A stretch of 64,000 bases of DNA from a bacterium (GTDB lineage Bacteria; Vulcanimicrobiota; Vulcanimicrobiia; Vulcanimicrobiales; SCRA01). Every line of letters begins with the position of its first letter. Position 1 is the stretch's first letter. This document shows, piece by piece, positions 36,201 to 42,989 of the stretch. The stretch lies in NCBI GenBank assembly GCA_004297985.1, contig SCRA01000086.1, positions 1 through 64,000 on the forward strand, written 5' to 3'. Made by a program: the position numbers and the translations under genes. The notes below the pieces were generated by a model. It was not told where the DNA came from. It was given only the letters and a program-made list of their open reading frames with translations, and searched no databases.

Positions 36201-36867
36201 TCCGTTCGACCTCTTCCCAGCAGGTATCGGCAGCGCTTATCAGTCGTTCGCGGCGCCGCACGTGGCGACCCTGGTCGTGAACTACAAGCACGACCGCTGG
36301 TCGTTCACGCCGTCGCTGCAGTTCCAGGCCGGTACGAAGTACGGCGCTCCGGAGAACACGGCGGGCGTCGACCCGCTGGCCGGCTGCCCTGCCCTCGCCG
36401 GCGCGACCGGCACGGACCCACGTAACCCGTACAGCTCGGGCTCCGGCTCGCTGTACGATGCCACGGGCTGCGCCGGAACGTTGCCGATCCCCGATCAGTA
36501 CACCGGGGCCTTCGACAACCTGGGCGCCTTCACGGCTCCCTCGCAGCTCCTCGGCAACCTGCAGATCTCGTACGAGGCTTCGCCCCGCGTCACGTTCCAA
36601 CTGACGCTGGCGAACATCGTCAGCACCTGCTTCGGCGGTTCCGCCGAAGCCTGGACGCAGGGCGCGGGCAAGAACGTCTGCACCTACGGCGTCCTGGGTC
36701 AGGGCGCGATCTCGCCCGTCGGGAACGTCTACAACCCCGGCGCGCAGATCCAGCCCTACGTGCAGTACCCCTACCTCCGCCAGTTCGGCACCTTCAACGC
36801 CGGATCGGGCGGAGCAAGCCCAGTTCAGCCGTTCAACGCCTTCCTCGACGTCAAGGTCAAGCTCTAG
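33205..36867 (+). CDS. TonB-dependent receptor-like outer-membrane protein, paralog B
   Basis: 1220 aa from ATG 33205 behind AAGGATGGGAAC, identical to the paralog A leader. The signal peptide is RFRHPFIALLVLVAMLFQGTWALGG. A regulatory-like beta domain is followed by a plug (ASVPGAYVPAGNQGW, LIRGGDYDQVGYEFDGIPV, LGQQELQVYTGAAPANAEAQG) and a barrel ending FLDVKVKL. The N-terminal 250 residues are very close to A and C, while the loops differ in length and sequence. Loop cysteine pairs recur (SYCSTHATDARCGSG, TCFGGSAEAW...VCTYG). Separate leader and terminator indicate independent expression. The ligand is unknown. Confidence 0.88.
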   Translation: MRNFRFRHPFIALLVLVAMLFQGTWALGGTTGGLSGNVVLADTNAPVAGAKVSVSSPSEVQSTTTDAQGHFTFVSLAPDAYTVSVEKEGYQSVSQTGIAVFADNVQTVNISLLKVIGKVTTRAVSALVKPGTTADVYSINASTADKMTALGGGGGLNNAYSAIASVPGAYVPAGNQGWFQTVLIRGGDYDQVGYEFDGIPVNRSFDNYPSSNASALGQQELQVYTGAAPANAEAQGLSGFINQVIKTGTYPGFASLDLGIGAPTYYHKANFEIGGANRARTFSYYIGVGGYDQDYRMIDQNNGASVSGNWGSPFDQLPCPSGATAINFSACYASGVGPGGYVMGPFQMFNPSHISDRENVVNLHFAVPHRKDSGRDDIQLLYDTSNINTSYYSSLNDWTQALFNGDATGLNSGNGGVVGSNYPFYIGGYQYNGTVGAALPANYQGLTTKYTFPSSGGAWLGDPVAAGARDANNNSATIIKLQYQHNIGSSAYLRLYGYTFYSDWFLWGPNTTFSNYVGVNPPDYELTTHTRGASLSYANQINAKNLLDVQLSAVGATSVRNNNTEMLDSISGSRKTFALLVNQNSPTSGVCYDLTGAATSCYGGSQAKATFSNAFKGTVPAAPATCGTGACEWYVVEGGPHGTFNNVKPTFYSFSISDQWKPTDRLLVNLGLRLDDYQFQGGPTTGPARDFWFNAWNASQCVSNALGSRPVDKTGMGLTIAQPCSAANAGSTTYSPATLTNASGGTQTFNVWQPRVGLTYTVNPYNVLRASYGKYSQAPNSAFEQYNTDEQNLPGFLGPRMYQFGRTQPSYAIRPEVSNNADVSWEHQAKGSDLSWKVTPFYRKTSDQIQQFYLDQKTNFVSGLNVGNQTSEGVELQLNKGDFNRNGFAYQLSYTFTHSTVKFNALSNGSTIVAPINTAIQQYNAFTSYCSTHATDARCGSGQQLLDPNTSAAIVAAPCYTAAGVPVPVAANCTAGTTVQNPYWNAPVQGLLDPSASYAPFDLFPAGIGSAYQSFAAPHVATLVVNYKHDRWSFTPSLQFQAGTKYGAPENTAGVDPLAGCPALAGATGTDPRNPYSSGSGSLYDATGCAGTLPIPDQYTGAFDNLGAFTAPSQLLGNLQISYEASPRVTFQLTLANIVSTCFGGSAEAWTQGAGKNVCTYGVLGQGAISPVGNVYNPGAQIQPYVQYPYLRQFGTFNAGSGGASPVQPFNAFLDVKVKL

Positions 36868-36900
36868 ACGTCACGTTAGGTCCGAGAACGGATAGCTCTT

Positions 36901-36938
36901 GGGGGCCTCCGGCAGTAGCCGGAGGCCCCCTCGGTTTT
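36901..36938 (+). terminator. Rho-independent terminator of paralog B
   Basis: A 13-bp perfect stem GGGGGCCTCCGGC / GCCGGAGGCCCCC (36901-36930) with AGTA loop is followed by TCGGTTTT. It lies 33 bp after the stop codon. Confidence 0.9.
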
Positions 36939-36945
36939 CTATGGA

Positions 36946-37167
36946 ATGCCCAGGCTCGTGAAATACGGATATCGATGCGAGGATTGCCAGCGCGCCGTCT
37001 GGCCGGCAACCACGCGCACGGAGCTGCAGTGGCTGCGCGACCGCCAGCACATCGCGCGCGAGGTGGAGCGTCATTCCAGCGCCGGCCTCGACACGTGGAT
37101 GCGTGAGGGACTCGAGTTCTTCGATCACCATGCCGGTCACGACGTCAGCATAGCCAGGCACCCGTAG
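36946..37167 (+). CDS. Small CxxC protein, 73 aa, hypothetical
   Basis: The protein begins MPRLVKYGYRCEDCQRAVWP, with one CxxC knuckle and later EFFDHHAGHDV histidines, so it could bind a metal. Third codon positions are mostly G or C, as in real genes here. However, the ATG is only 8 bp after the terminator of paralog B, leaving no room for a promoter. It would need read-through, or a promoter inside the preceding gene. I recognise no family. It is not a shadow of a larger gene on the other strand. Confidence 0.5.
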   Translation: MPRLVKYGYRCEDCQRAVWPATTRTELQWLRDRQHIAREVERHSSAGLDTWMREGLEFFDHHAGHDVSIARHP

Positions 37168-37365
37168 GGTCCTCGGGTAGATCTGGCGAGGCCCCGCTTT
37201 GTGCTTCGGCGAGCGCTCTTTCGAAAGGCGAAAAATAGACGAACCCGAACGGGCCTCTAGCCGGCACGGATGGGAGCTCGGTCTCGAGTAGCGTCGGAGT
37301 GTGTCGGGCTGGTCGGGCCCTCGTACCTTGTCGGCGTAGGACAACTGCTTACAAGGAGTCGGAAC

Positions 37366-40300
37366 ATGAAGAGATTCCCGTTTCGGCATCCGCTGTTCGC
37401 GCTGGTTGCCCTCGTGGCGATGCTGGCACAGGGAACATGGGCACTGGCCGGCACCACGGGGGTACTGAGCGGAACGGTCGTTGCGGTTGATAGCAACGCG
37501 CCATTGGCCGGCGTGACCATAACGGCCGCGTCACCATCTCAGGTGGCGTCGACGGCGACGGATGCTCAGGGCCACTTCGTCTTCGTCTCCCTCGCACCGG
37601 ACGCGTATACGGTGTCGGCGGAGAAAGAAGGCTACGAGTCCATCTCCCGGAGCGGTATCGCGGTGTTCGCCGATAACACGCATACGCTCTCTCTCTCGCT
37701 CCTCAAGATCATCGGCAAAGTCACCACACGTGCGACCGGCGCGCTCGTGAAGCCGGGTACGACGGCCGACGTCTACTCGGTGGATGCGACCACCCAGCAG
37801 GCCGTCAAAGGCCTGGGCGGCGGCGGCTCGATCGATCAAGCGTATTCGGCTATCGCCTCCGTTCCAGGCGTCTACGCCCCAGCGGGAGCGAACGGCTGGA
37901 ACCAGACGGTCAACATTCGCGGCGGTGACTATAGTCAGGTCGGCTACGAGTTCGACGGCGTCCCCGTGAACCGCAGCTTCGACAACTATCCGGCCGTCAC
38001 GGCCTCGGCGCTGGGCCAGCAGGAGCTCCAGGTCTACACCGGAGCCGCTCCGGCCAACGCGGAGTCGAATGGACTCGCCGGGTTCATCAACCAGGTGATC
38101 AAGACGGGCACCTATCCCGGTTTCGCCAGCGCGGACATCGGGGTCGGCGCGCCGACGTACTATCACAAGCTGAACTTCGAGATCGGCGGCGCCACGCCCA
38201 GCCGCCTCTTCTCGTACTACATCGGTGTCGGCGGCGTGGACCAAGACTTCCGGGTCTACGATCAGAACAACGGCGCCGCGCTCTCGTCGCGGTACGGAAC
38301 GCCGTTCGACGTCTTCGCGTGCCCAGGAACACCCGGTACGGCAGTCGGCGCCGGTAACACGCTGAATGCCAACTTCGCCGGGTGCTATGCGGCGAGCGGG
38401 GCCTCCCCCTCACTGGCATTCGTGAACGTCGGTCCAGGCGGTTACCAGCTTGGGCCGTTCAACGCGGGGACGTTCGTGGCGCACATTACCGACCGGGAGA
38501 ACGTCTTCAACTTCCACGTCGGCCTCCCGCACCGCAAAGACGCGGGGCGCGACGACGTCCAAGTCCTCTATGACGTCGCAAGCCTGTGGACGTGGTTCTA
38601 CAACTCACCCACCGACTGGTCGCAGACGCAACTGCTCGCGGCCAATCCCGGCGGGGTGCTGCGCGGCGGCGCGCCCGTGGCGTTTCCCGGCCCCAGCCTG
38701 CAGTACAACGGCCGGGCCGGCACGTTGTTGCCGAGCAACTTCCCTTCCCTGATGACGACGTATGTCTATCCCACGGCCGACACCAATACCGGCGGGCTCG
38801 TCCCGCTGACGCGCCGTGACGCCTCGGAGAACGATCAGGCGATCTTCAAGCTGCAGTATCAGCACAATATCGGAACGAATGCGTACGTGCGCGTCTACGG
38901 GTACACGTTCTACTCGGATTGGCTGCTGAACGGTCCCAACAGCAACGGCGGCTTCGGCATCGGCGAGCCGCTGGACTACGAGCTGTTCACCCATACGCGC
39001 GGCGTCAGCGGATCCTTCGCGGACCAGATCAACGCGAAGCATCTGCTGGAGGTGGATGCCTCGGCCGTGCATTCCACGATCGTGCGCTTCAACAACAGCC
39101 AAGCCAACGTGAGCCCCTCGGCGCCGTTCGCCTATCTCGTGGACTCGACCAGCCCGGCAAGCGGCATCTGCTACTCGCTGAACGGCGCGGGGCCGGCATT
39201 CCCCACGAGCTGCTACAACACGAGCTCAAAGCACACCAATCCCGTGACAACGGTGAAGTTCAACTCGCCTGGGACAGCGGCTGCACTACCCGGAGGCGCA
39301 ACGTGCGGCGGAAATCCCTGCGCGTTCTACGTCGCCACGACGGGACAAAGCGGAACGCTGAACCAGGTCCGGCCGACGTTCTACGCCTTCTCCGTGCAGG
39401 ATCAGTGGAAGCCGGCTGACCGGCTCCTCTTCAACCTCGGACTGCGCTGGCAGAACTACCAGTTCGCCGGCGCCGACACCAACACCGGTGCCCGCCCCTT
39501 CTGGTTCAACGCGTGGAATGCCAGCGAGTGCATCTCCACCACGCCGGGCAGCGCGCCGCTCCTCAACCCCGCAATCTCGAAGGGAGCCGCTCCAGGGGCC
39601 CCGTGTCCCAGCGGTACCGTGCCGGCGACGCTGACGAACAGCGCGACGAACTACTCGTTCAGCTCGCTCGAGCCGCGCTTGGGCCTCACGTATTCGGTGA
39701 ACCCGCTGAACGTGGTCCGCTTCTCGTACGGCAAGTACTCGCAGCCGGCGAACTCCGCGGCCGAACAATACAACGTAGCCCAACAGAATCTGCCAGGGTT
39801 CCTCGGTCCCACGTTCATGCCGTTCGGCTTCAACCAGCCGGGGCACGACATCCCACCGGAGTATTCGTACAATGCCGACCTCTCGTGGGAGCACCAGCTC
39901 AAGGGAACGGATTGGTCCTGGAAGCTCACGCCGTTCTGGCGGTACACCACCGGCGAGCAGACCACGTTCTGGATCAACCCGAAGATTTTCTTCGTCTCGT
40001 CGATCCCGGTCGGGAACTTGAAGTCGCGGGGCGTCGAGCTAGCCGTGCAGAAGGGTGACTTCAGCCGCGACGGCTGGTCCGGATCGCTCGCGTTCACGTA
40101 CACCTACACGACGATCAACTACACGAACCTGCGCAACGGCGGGACGCCGCTCAGCCCCATCAACACCGATATCAAGACCTACAACGCGTACACGTCGTTC
40201 TGCGCTACGCACGCGATGGATCCGCGTTGTGGGACCCCGACGAACGGTGTGGCGGCGGCGGCATGCTTCACATCAGCCGGAGCCGCCGACGCTGCGTGCG

Positions 40301-41040
40301 CCGCAGGCGACATCGCCAACCCGTATTGGAACGCCCCGGTGCAGGGGCTGATGAACCTCAGCGGGCCCTACTTCCCGACGGACACCGTCGTTTCGACGCT
40401 AGGGCTTAATTTCTTCGACCCGTACGGCGTGCCATACACTTCGACGCTGATCCTGAACTACAAGCATGGCAAGTGGCGCTTCACGCCATCGTTCCAGTTC
40501 GTAGCAGGCAGCCGTTACGGTACGCCGGAGACCACGCCGGGTATCGATCCGGCGTCCGGCTGCACCGCGCTATCAGGGTCGACGACCGGTGACCCTCGTT
40601 ACCCGTACGGGGCGGCCGGAGGGGCGCCGTACGACGCGACGAGCTGTGCGAGCGGCATCACGATTCCAAATCCGTTCTCTCATCAGTTCGACAACACCGG
40701 CGCATTCCGCAATCCCTCGCAGTTGCTCGGCCACCTGCAGATCGGCTACGACGTCTCGCCGCGCATGACGCTGCAGTTGACGATGACGAACATCATCAAC
40801 ACCTGCTTCGGCGGCAGCAGGGAGCCGTGGAACTTCGGCAACAACAAGGTCTGCGCGTATATCCCCACATCCATCGCTTTTGAAGATTCGCCGGCCGGTA
40901 ACTTCTACAACCCCGGCGCCGCATTTCAGCCGCTCGTCGCCTATCCGTATGCGCCGTTCTTCGGAGTTCCCAATAACGACGTGAACGGAGGCTATATGGC
41001 GCCGTTCAGCGCGTTCTTCGACGTGATCTTCAAACTATAA
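37366..41040 (+). CDS. TonB-dependent receptor-like outer-membrane protein, paralog C
   Basis: 1224 aa from ATG 37366 behind ACAAGGAGTCGGAAC. Signal peptide FRHPLFALVALVAMLAQGTWALAG, regulatory-like beta domain, plug (ASVPGVYAPAGANGW, NIRGGDYSQVGYEFDGVPV, LGQQELQVYTGAAPANAESNG), barrel ending FFDVIFKL. Loop cysteine pairs match those of A and B (SFCATHAMDPRCGTP, TCFGGSREPW...VCAYIP). The 198-bp gap before it has a GAGGCCCCGCTTTGTGCTT element that resembles GAGGGGCCCGCTTTGGTCTT in the leader of B, possibly a shared regulatory site. The ligand is unknown. Confidence 0.88.
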   Translation: MKRFPFRHPLFALVALVAMLAQGTWALAGTTGVLSGTVVAVDSNAPLAGVTITAASPSQVASTATDAQGHFVFVSLAPDAYTVSAEKEGYESISRSGIAVFADNTHTLSLSLLKIIGKVTTRATGALVKPGTTADVYSVDATTQQAVKGLGGGGSIDQAYSAIASVPGVYAPAGANGWNQTVNIRGGDYSQVGYEFDGVPVNRSFDNYPAVTASALGQQELQVYTGAAPANAESNGLAGFINQVIKTGTYPGFASADIGVGAPTYYHKLNFEIGGATPSRLFSYYIGVGGVDQDFRVYDQNNGAALSSRYGTPFDVFACPGTPGTAVGAGNTLNANFAGCYAASGASPSLAFVNVGPGGYQLGPFNAGTFVAHITDRENVFNFHVGLPHRKDAGRDDVQVLYDVASLWTWFYNSPTDWSQTQLLAANPGGVLRGGAPVAFPGPSLQYNGRAGTLLPSNFPSLMTTYVYPTADTNTGGLVPLTRRDASENDQAIFKLQYQHNIGTNAYVRVYGYTFYSDWLLNGPNSNGGFGIGEPLDYELFTHTRGVSGSFADQINAKHLLEVDASAVHSTIVRFNNSQANVSPSAPFAYLVDSTSPASGICYSLNGAGPAFPTSCYNTSSKHTNPVTTVKFNSPGTAAALPGGATCGGNPCAFYVATTGQSGTLNQVRPTFYAFSVQDQWKPADRLLFNLGLRWQNYQFAGADTNTGARPFWFNAWNASECISTTPGSAPLLNPAISKGAAPGAPCPSGTVPATLTNSATNYSFSSLEPRLGLTYSVNPLNVVRFSYGKYSQPANSAAEQYNVAQQNLPGFLGPTFMPFGFNQPGHDIPPEYSYNADLSWEHQLKGTDWSWKLTPFWRYTTGEQTTFWINPKIFFVSSIPVGNLKSRGVELAVQKGDFSRDGWSGSLAFTYTYTTINYTNLRNGGTPLSPINTDIKTYNAYTSFCATHAMDPRCGTPTNGVAAAACFTSAGAADAACAAGDIANPYWNAPVQGLMNLSGPYFPTDTVVSTLGLNFFDPYGVPYTSTLILNYKHGKWRFTPSFQFVAGSRYGTPETTPGIDPASGCTALSGSTTGDPRYPYGAAGGAPYDATSCASGITIPNPFSHQFDNTGAFRNPSQLLGHLQIGYDVSPRMTLQLTMTNIINTCFGGSREPWNFGNNKVCAYIPTSIAFEDSPAGNFYNPGAAFQPLVAYPYAPFFGVPNNDVNGGYMAPFSAFFDVIFKL

Positions 41041-41043
41041 AAA

Positions 41044-41073
41044 AGAGGCCCGGTGCAGGTGCACCGGGCCTCT
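41044..41073 (-). terminator. Hairpin terminator between paralog C and the LysM gene
   Basis: A 13-bp perfect stem AGAGGCCCGGTGC / GCACCGGGCCTCT with AGGT loop. The run of As on its left (41039-41044) gives a U-run on the minus strand, so it best serves the LysM gene. On the plus strand the tail CTCGTGG is a poor terminator. Confidence 0.75.
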
Positions 41074-41098
41074 CTCGTGGCGGAAGGAGCCGGAAGCG

Positions 41099-41392
41099 TT
41101 AGTTGGTCGGGACCCGCAGGCGCTGACCGGGGATGATCGAGCTCGCGGTGCTCAAATGGTTCGCCGCCGAGATGCCGTCCATCGTCTCTTCGATGCTCCC
41201 GTTCGCGGCCGTCCTGTTCGCGGCGATCTGCCAAAGCGTGTCGCCCGGGTGGACGACGACGGTGGCGTAGCGCGGAGTCGGCGCCGCATAGAGGTGCGAT
41301 CCGACGAGGTAGGGGGTGGAGAAGAGAACCGCCATGCCGGTCAGGGCGACCAGCGGGGCGAGAGTGAACGGTCTCTTCTGTCTGTGCAGCAT
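41099..41392 (-). CDS. LysM-domain exported protein, YneA-like position next to lexA
   Basis: 97 aa from ATG 41392. An ATG at 41404 is possible but has no space for a ribosome-binding site, while GAAAGGG sits ahead of the inner ATG. One N-terminal membrane anchor (LAPLVALTGMAVLFSTPYLVG) is followed by a LysM domain (YATVVVHPGDTLWQIAAN...IIPGQRLRVP) for peptidoglycan binding. It is divergent from lexA with an SOS box 46 bp upstream. This is the arrangement of Bacillus yneA, a DNA-damage-induced division inhibitor, so the same role is plausible. Confidence 0.8.
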   Translation of the reverse strand: MLHRQKRPFTLAPLVALTGMAVLFSTPYLVGSHLYAAPTPRYATVVVHPGDTLWQIAANRTAANGSIEETMDGISAANHLSTASSIIPGQRLRVPTN

Positions 41393-41437
41393 GGCTGCGC
41401 TCATCCCTTTCGCTGACCAGAACACTACCGCTTGTGC

Positions 41438-41451
41438 CAAACGAGTGTTCG
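41438..41451 (-). promoter_or_regulatory. SOS (LexA) box of the LysM gene
   Basis: On the minus strand this reads CGAACACTCGTTTG, matching the Gram-positive-type LexA box CGAAC-N4-GTTYG. It lies 46 bp before the chosen LysM start. A TTG start at 41440 in the ORF track would lie inside the box and is rejected. Confidence 0.8.
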
Positions 41452-41497
41452 TCCCCTAGATTCTAGGACTGACAGGGGCCTCCTGTCAAGTCTCTTT

Positions 41498-41511
41498 CGA
41501 ACATACGTTTG
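41498..41511 (+). promoter_or_regulatory. SOS (LexA) box of lexA
   Basis: CGAACATACGTTTG matches CGAAC-N4-GTTYG. It lies 47 bp before the lexA GTG and next to TAAAAT (41522-41527), a probable -10, so LexA would repress its own transcription. Confidence 0.88.
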
Positions 41512-41558
41512 CGTCAGCGTGTAAAATATGGTATGCTGTGCGCGTGGGAGGTGCAAGC

Positions 41559-42161
41559 GTGTCTCAGAAACCGCCGACGCAACGTCAGCAGGCGATTCTC
41601 GACGTCATCGCCTCATTCACTCGCGAGCATGGCTACCCGCCGTCGGTGCGTGAGATCGGCGAGCGCGTGGGCCTCTCCTCGTCGTCCACGGTACAGAGCC
41701 ACCTCAAGACGTTGGAGCGGCGCGGCTTCGTCAAGCGCGACCCCACCAAGCCGCGGGCTCTCGTGCGCGATCATGCGCCCGCGCCGGAGGTCGTCACGCT
41801 TCCGGTGGTCGGGCGGGTCGCCGCCGGCGTGCCCATCACGGCGGTAGAGAACGTCGAAGACGAGTTCACCCTTTCCGCGAGTTTCGTACGCGAGAGCAAC
41901 TCGTTCATGCTGCGCGTTCAGGGAGACTCGATGATCGACGCGGGAATCCTCGACGGCGATCTGATCGTCGTGCGCCCGCAGGAGACGGCGGAGAACGGCG
42001 AGATCGTGGTGGCGCTGATCGAGGACGAGGCCACCGTGAAAACCTTCTACCGTGAGCCGGGGCGCATTCGCCTCCAGCCGCAGAATCACACGATGGAGCC
42101 GATCTACGCCGAGCGCGTGCAGTTGGTAGGCCGCGTCTGCGGCGTCGTTCGCAAGCTCTGA
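41559..42161 (+). CDS. lexA: LexA repressor
   Basis: 200 aa from GTG 41559, set by GGGAGG seven bases upstream. The ORF-track GTG at 41538 lacks such a site. A winged-helix DNA-binding domain (PTQRQQAILDVIASF, PPSVREIGERVGLSSSSTVQSHLKTLERRGF) is followed by a self-cleavage domain with the Ala89-Gly90 bond (VGRVAAGVP), Ser124 (QGDSMIDAGI) and Lys161 (EATVKTFY). It represses SOS genes until RecA-stimulated cleavage. Two LexA boxes between lexA and the LysM gene show autoregulation. Confidence 0.96.
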   Translation: MSQKPPTQRQQAILDVIASFTREHGYPPSVREIGERVGLSSSSTVQSHLKTLERRGFVKRDPTKPRALVRDHAPAPEVVTLPVVGRVAAGVPITAVENVEDEFTLSASFVRESNSFMLRVQGDSMIDAGILDGDLIVVRPQETAENGEIVVALIEDEATVKTFYREPGRIRLQPQNHTMEPIYAERVQLVGRVCGVVRKL

Positions 42162-42200
42162 GAGGCGCTCGAGCGCAGCGGCACGAAGGCGCGCCGCGTC

Positions 42201-42989
42201 ATGGTCAAGATCGGAGTCACCTCGCAGGTTGCGCGTGGAGAGGCGGTGCAGGCCACGCTTCAGTCGTATATCGACTGTGTACGGGCAGCGGGCGGTGAGC
42301 CCGTTCTCCTTGAGTGGGAGCCCCAGCACGCGGTGGAGCTCGTAGCCTCGGTCGACGGCGTGCTGATGATCGGCGGCGCCGATGTGGACCCCGCGTACTA
42401 CGGCATCCATCCGCCTCACCCCAGCGTCGTCTGCGCCCCAGCGCGGCGCGACGGCTTCGAAGTGGAGCTGGCGCGTCTCGCGCTGGAGTCCGGCGTACCG
42501 ATGTTGGGTATCTGCCGCGGCCTCCAAGTGATGAACATCGCCTTGGGCGGCACGCTGGTGCAAGATATCGCCGCGGTCCTCCCGACGGCCGGCGAGCACC
42601 AACAGCAGTACCCTCAATCCGGCAGGGCCGCGCGCCCGCGTGGCGAGCGCACGCATACCGTGGAGATCGAGCCCGCCTCGCTGTTGGCCCAGGCACTCGG
42701 CACTCGCGAGCGTCTGCTCCAGGTGAACTCGATGCACCATCAAGCCGTCGGCCGCGTCTCTTCAGAGCTAGCCGTCGTCGCGCGGGCCGTCGAGCGCGAT
42801 CCGCGCGTCGAGATCGTGGAGGGCCTGGAGGCGCGGCAAGGGCGCCATCCGTTCTATCTCGCGGTGCAGTGGCATCCGGAGGAGCTCGCCAACCCTGCCG
42901 TCGGCGGAGATGCTGCGGCTGAGGATGCCCGCGGCCTCTTCGCCGCATTGGTCGCGGCGGCGCAATGGCGGGGAGCGCTCCACTCCTGA
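42201..42989 (+). CDS. Class I glutamine-amidotransferase-like hydrolase, peptidase C26 (PuuD-like)
   Basis: 262 aa. It has GVLMIGGADVDPAYYG, nucleophile Cys105 in MLGICRGLQVMN, and catalytic His-x-Glu in AVQWHPEEL, with VNSMHHQAV. The family hydrolyses gamma-glutamyl compounds such as gamma-glutamyl-GABA or folate polyglutamates. The substrate here is not determined, and no other Puu genes are present. The end overlaps the EIIC gene by 25 nt. It starts 39 bp after lexA but looks unrelated to SOS. Confidence 0.88.
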   Translation: MVKIGVTSQVARGEAVQATLQSYIDCVRAAGGEPVLLEWEPQHAVELVASVDGVLMIGGADVDPAYYGIHPPHPSVVCAPARRDGFEVELARLALESGVPMLGICRGLQVMNIALGGTLVQDIAAVLPTAGEHQQQYPQSGRAARPRGERTHTVEIEPASLLAQALGTRERLLQVNSMHHQAVGRVSSELAVVARAVERDPRVEIVEGLEARQGRHPFYLAVQWHPEELANPAVGGDAAAEDARGLFAALVAAAQWRGALHS

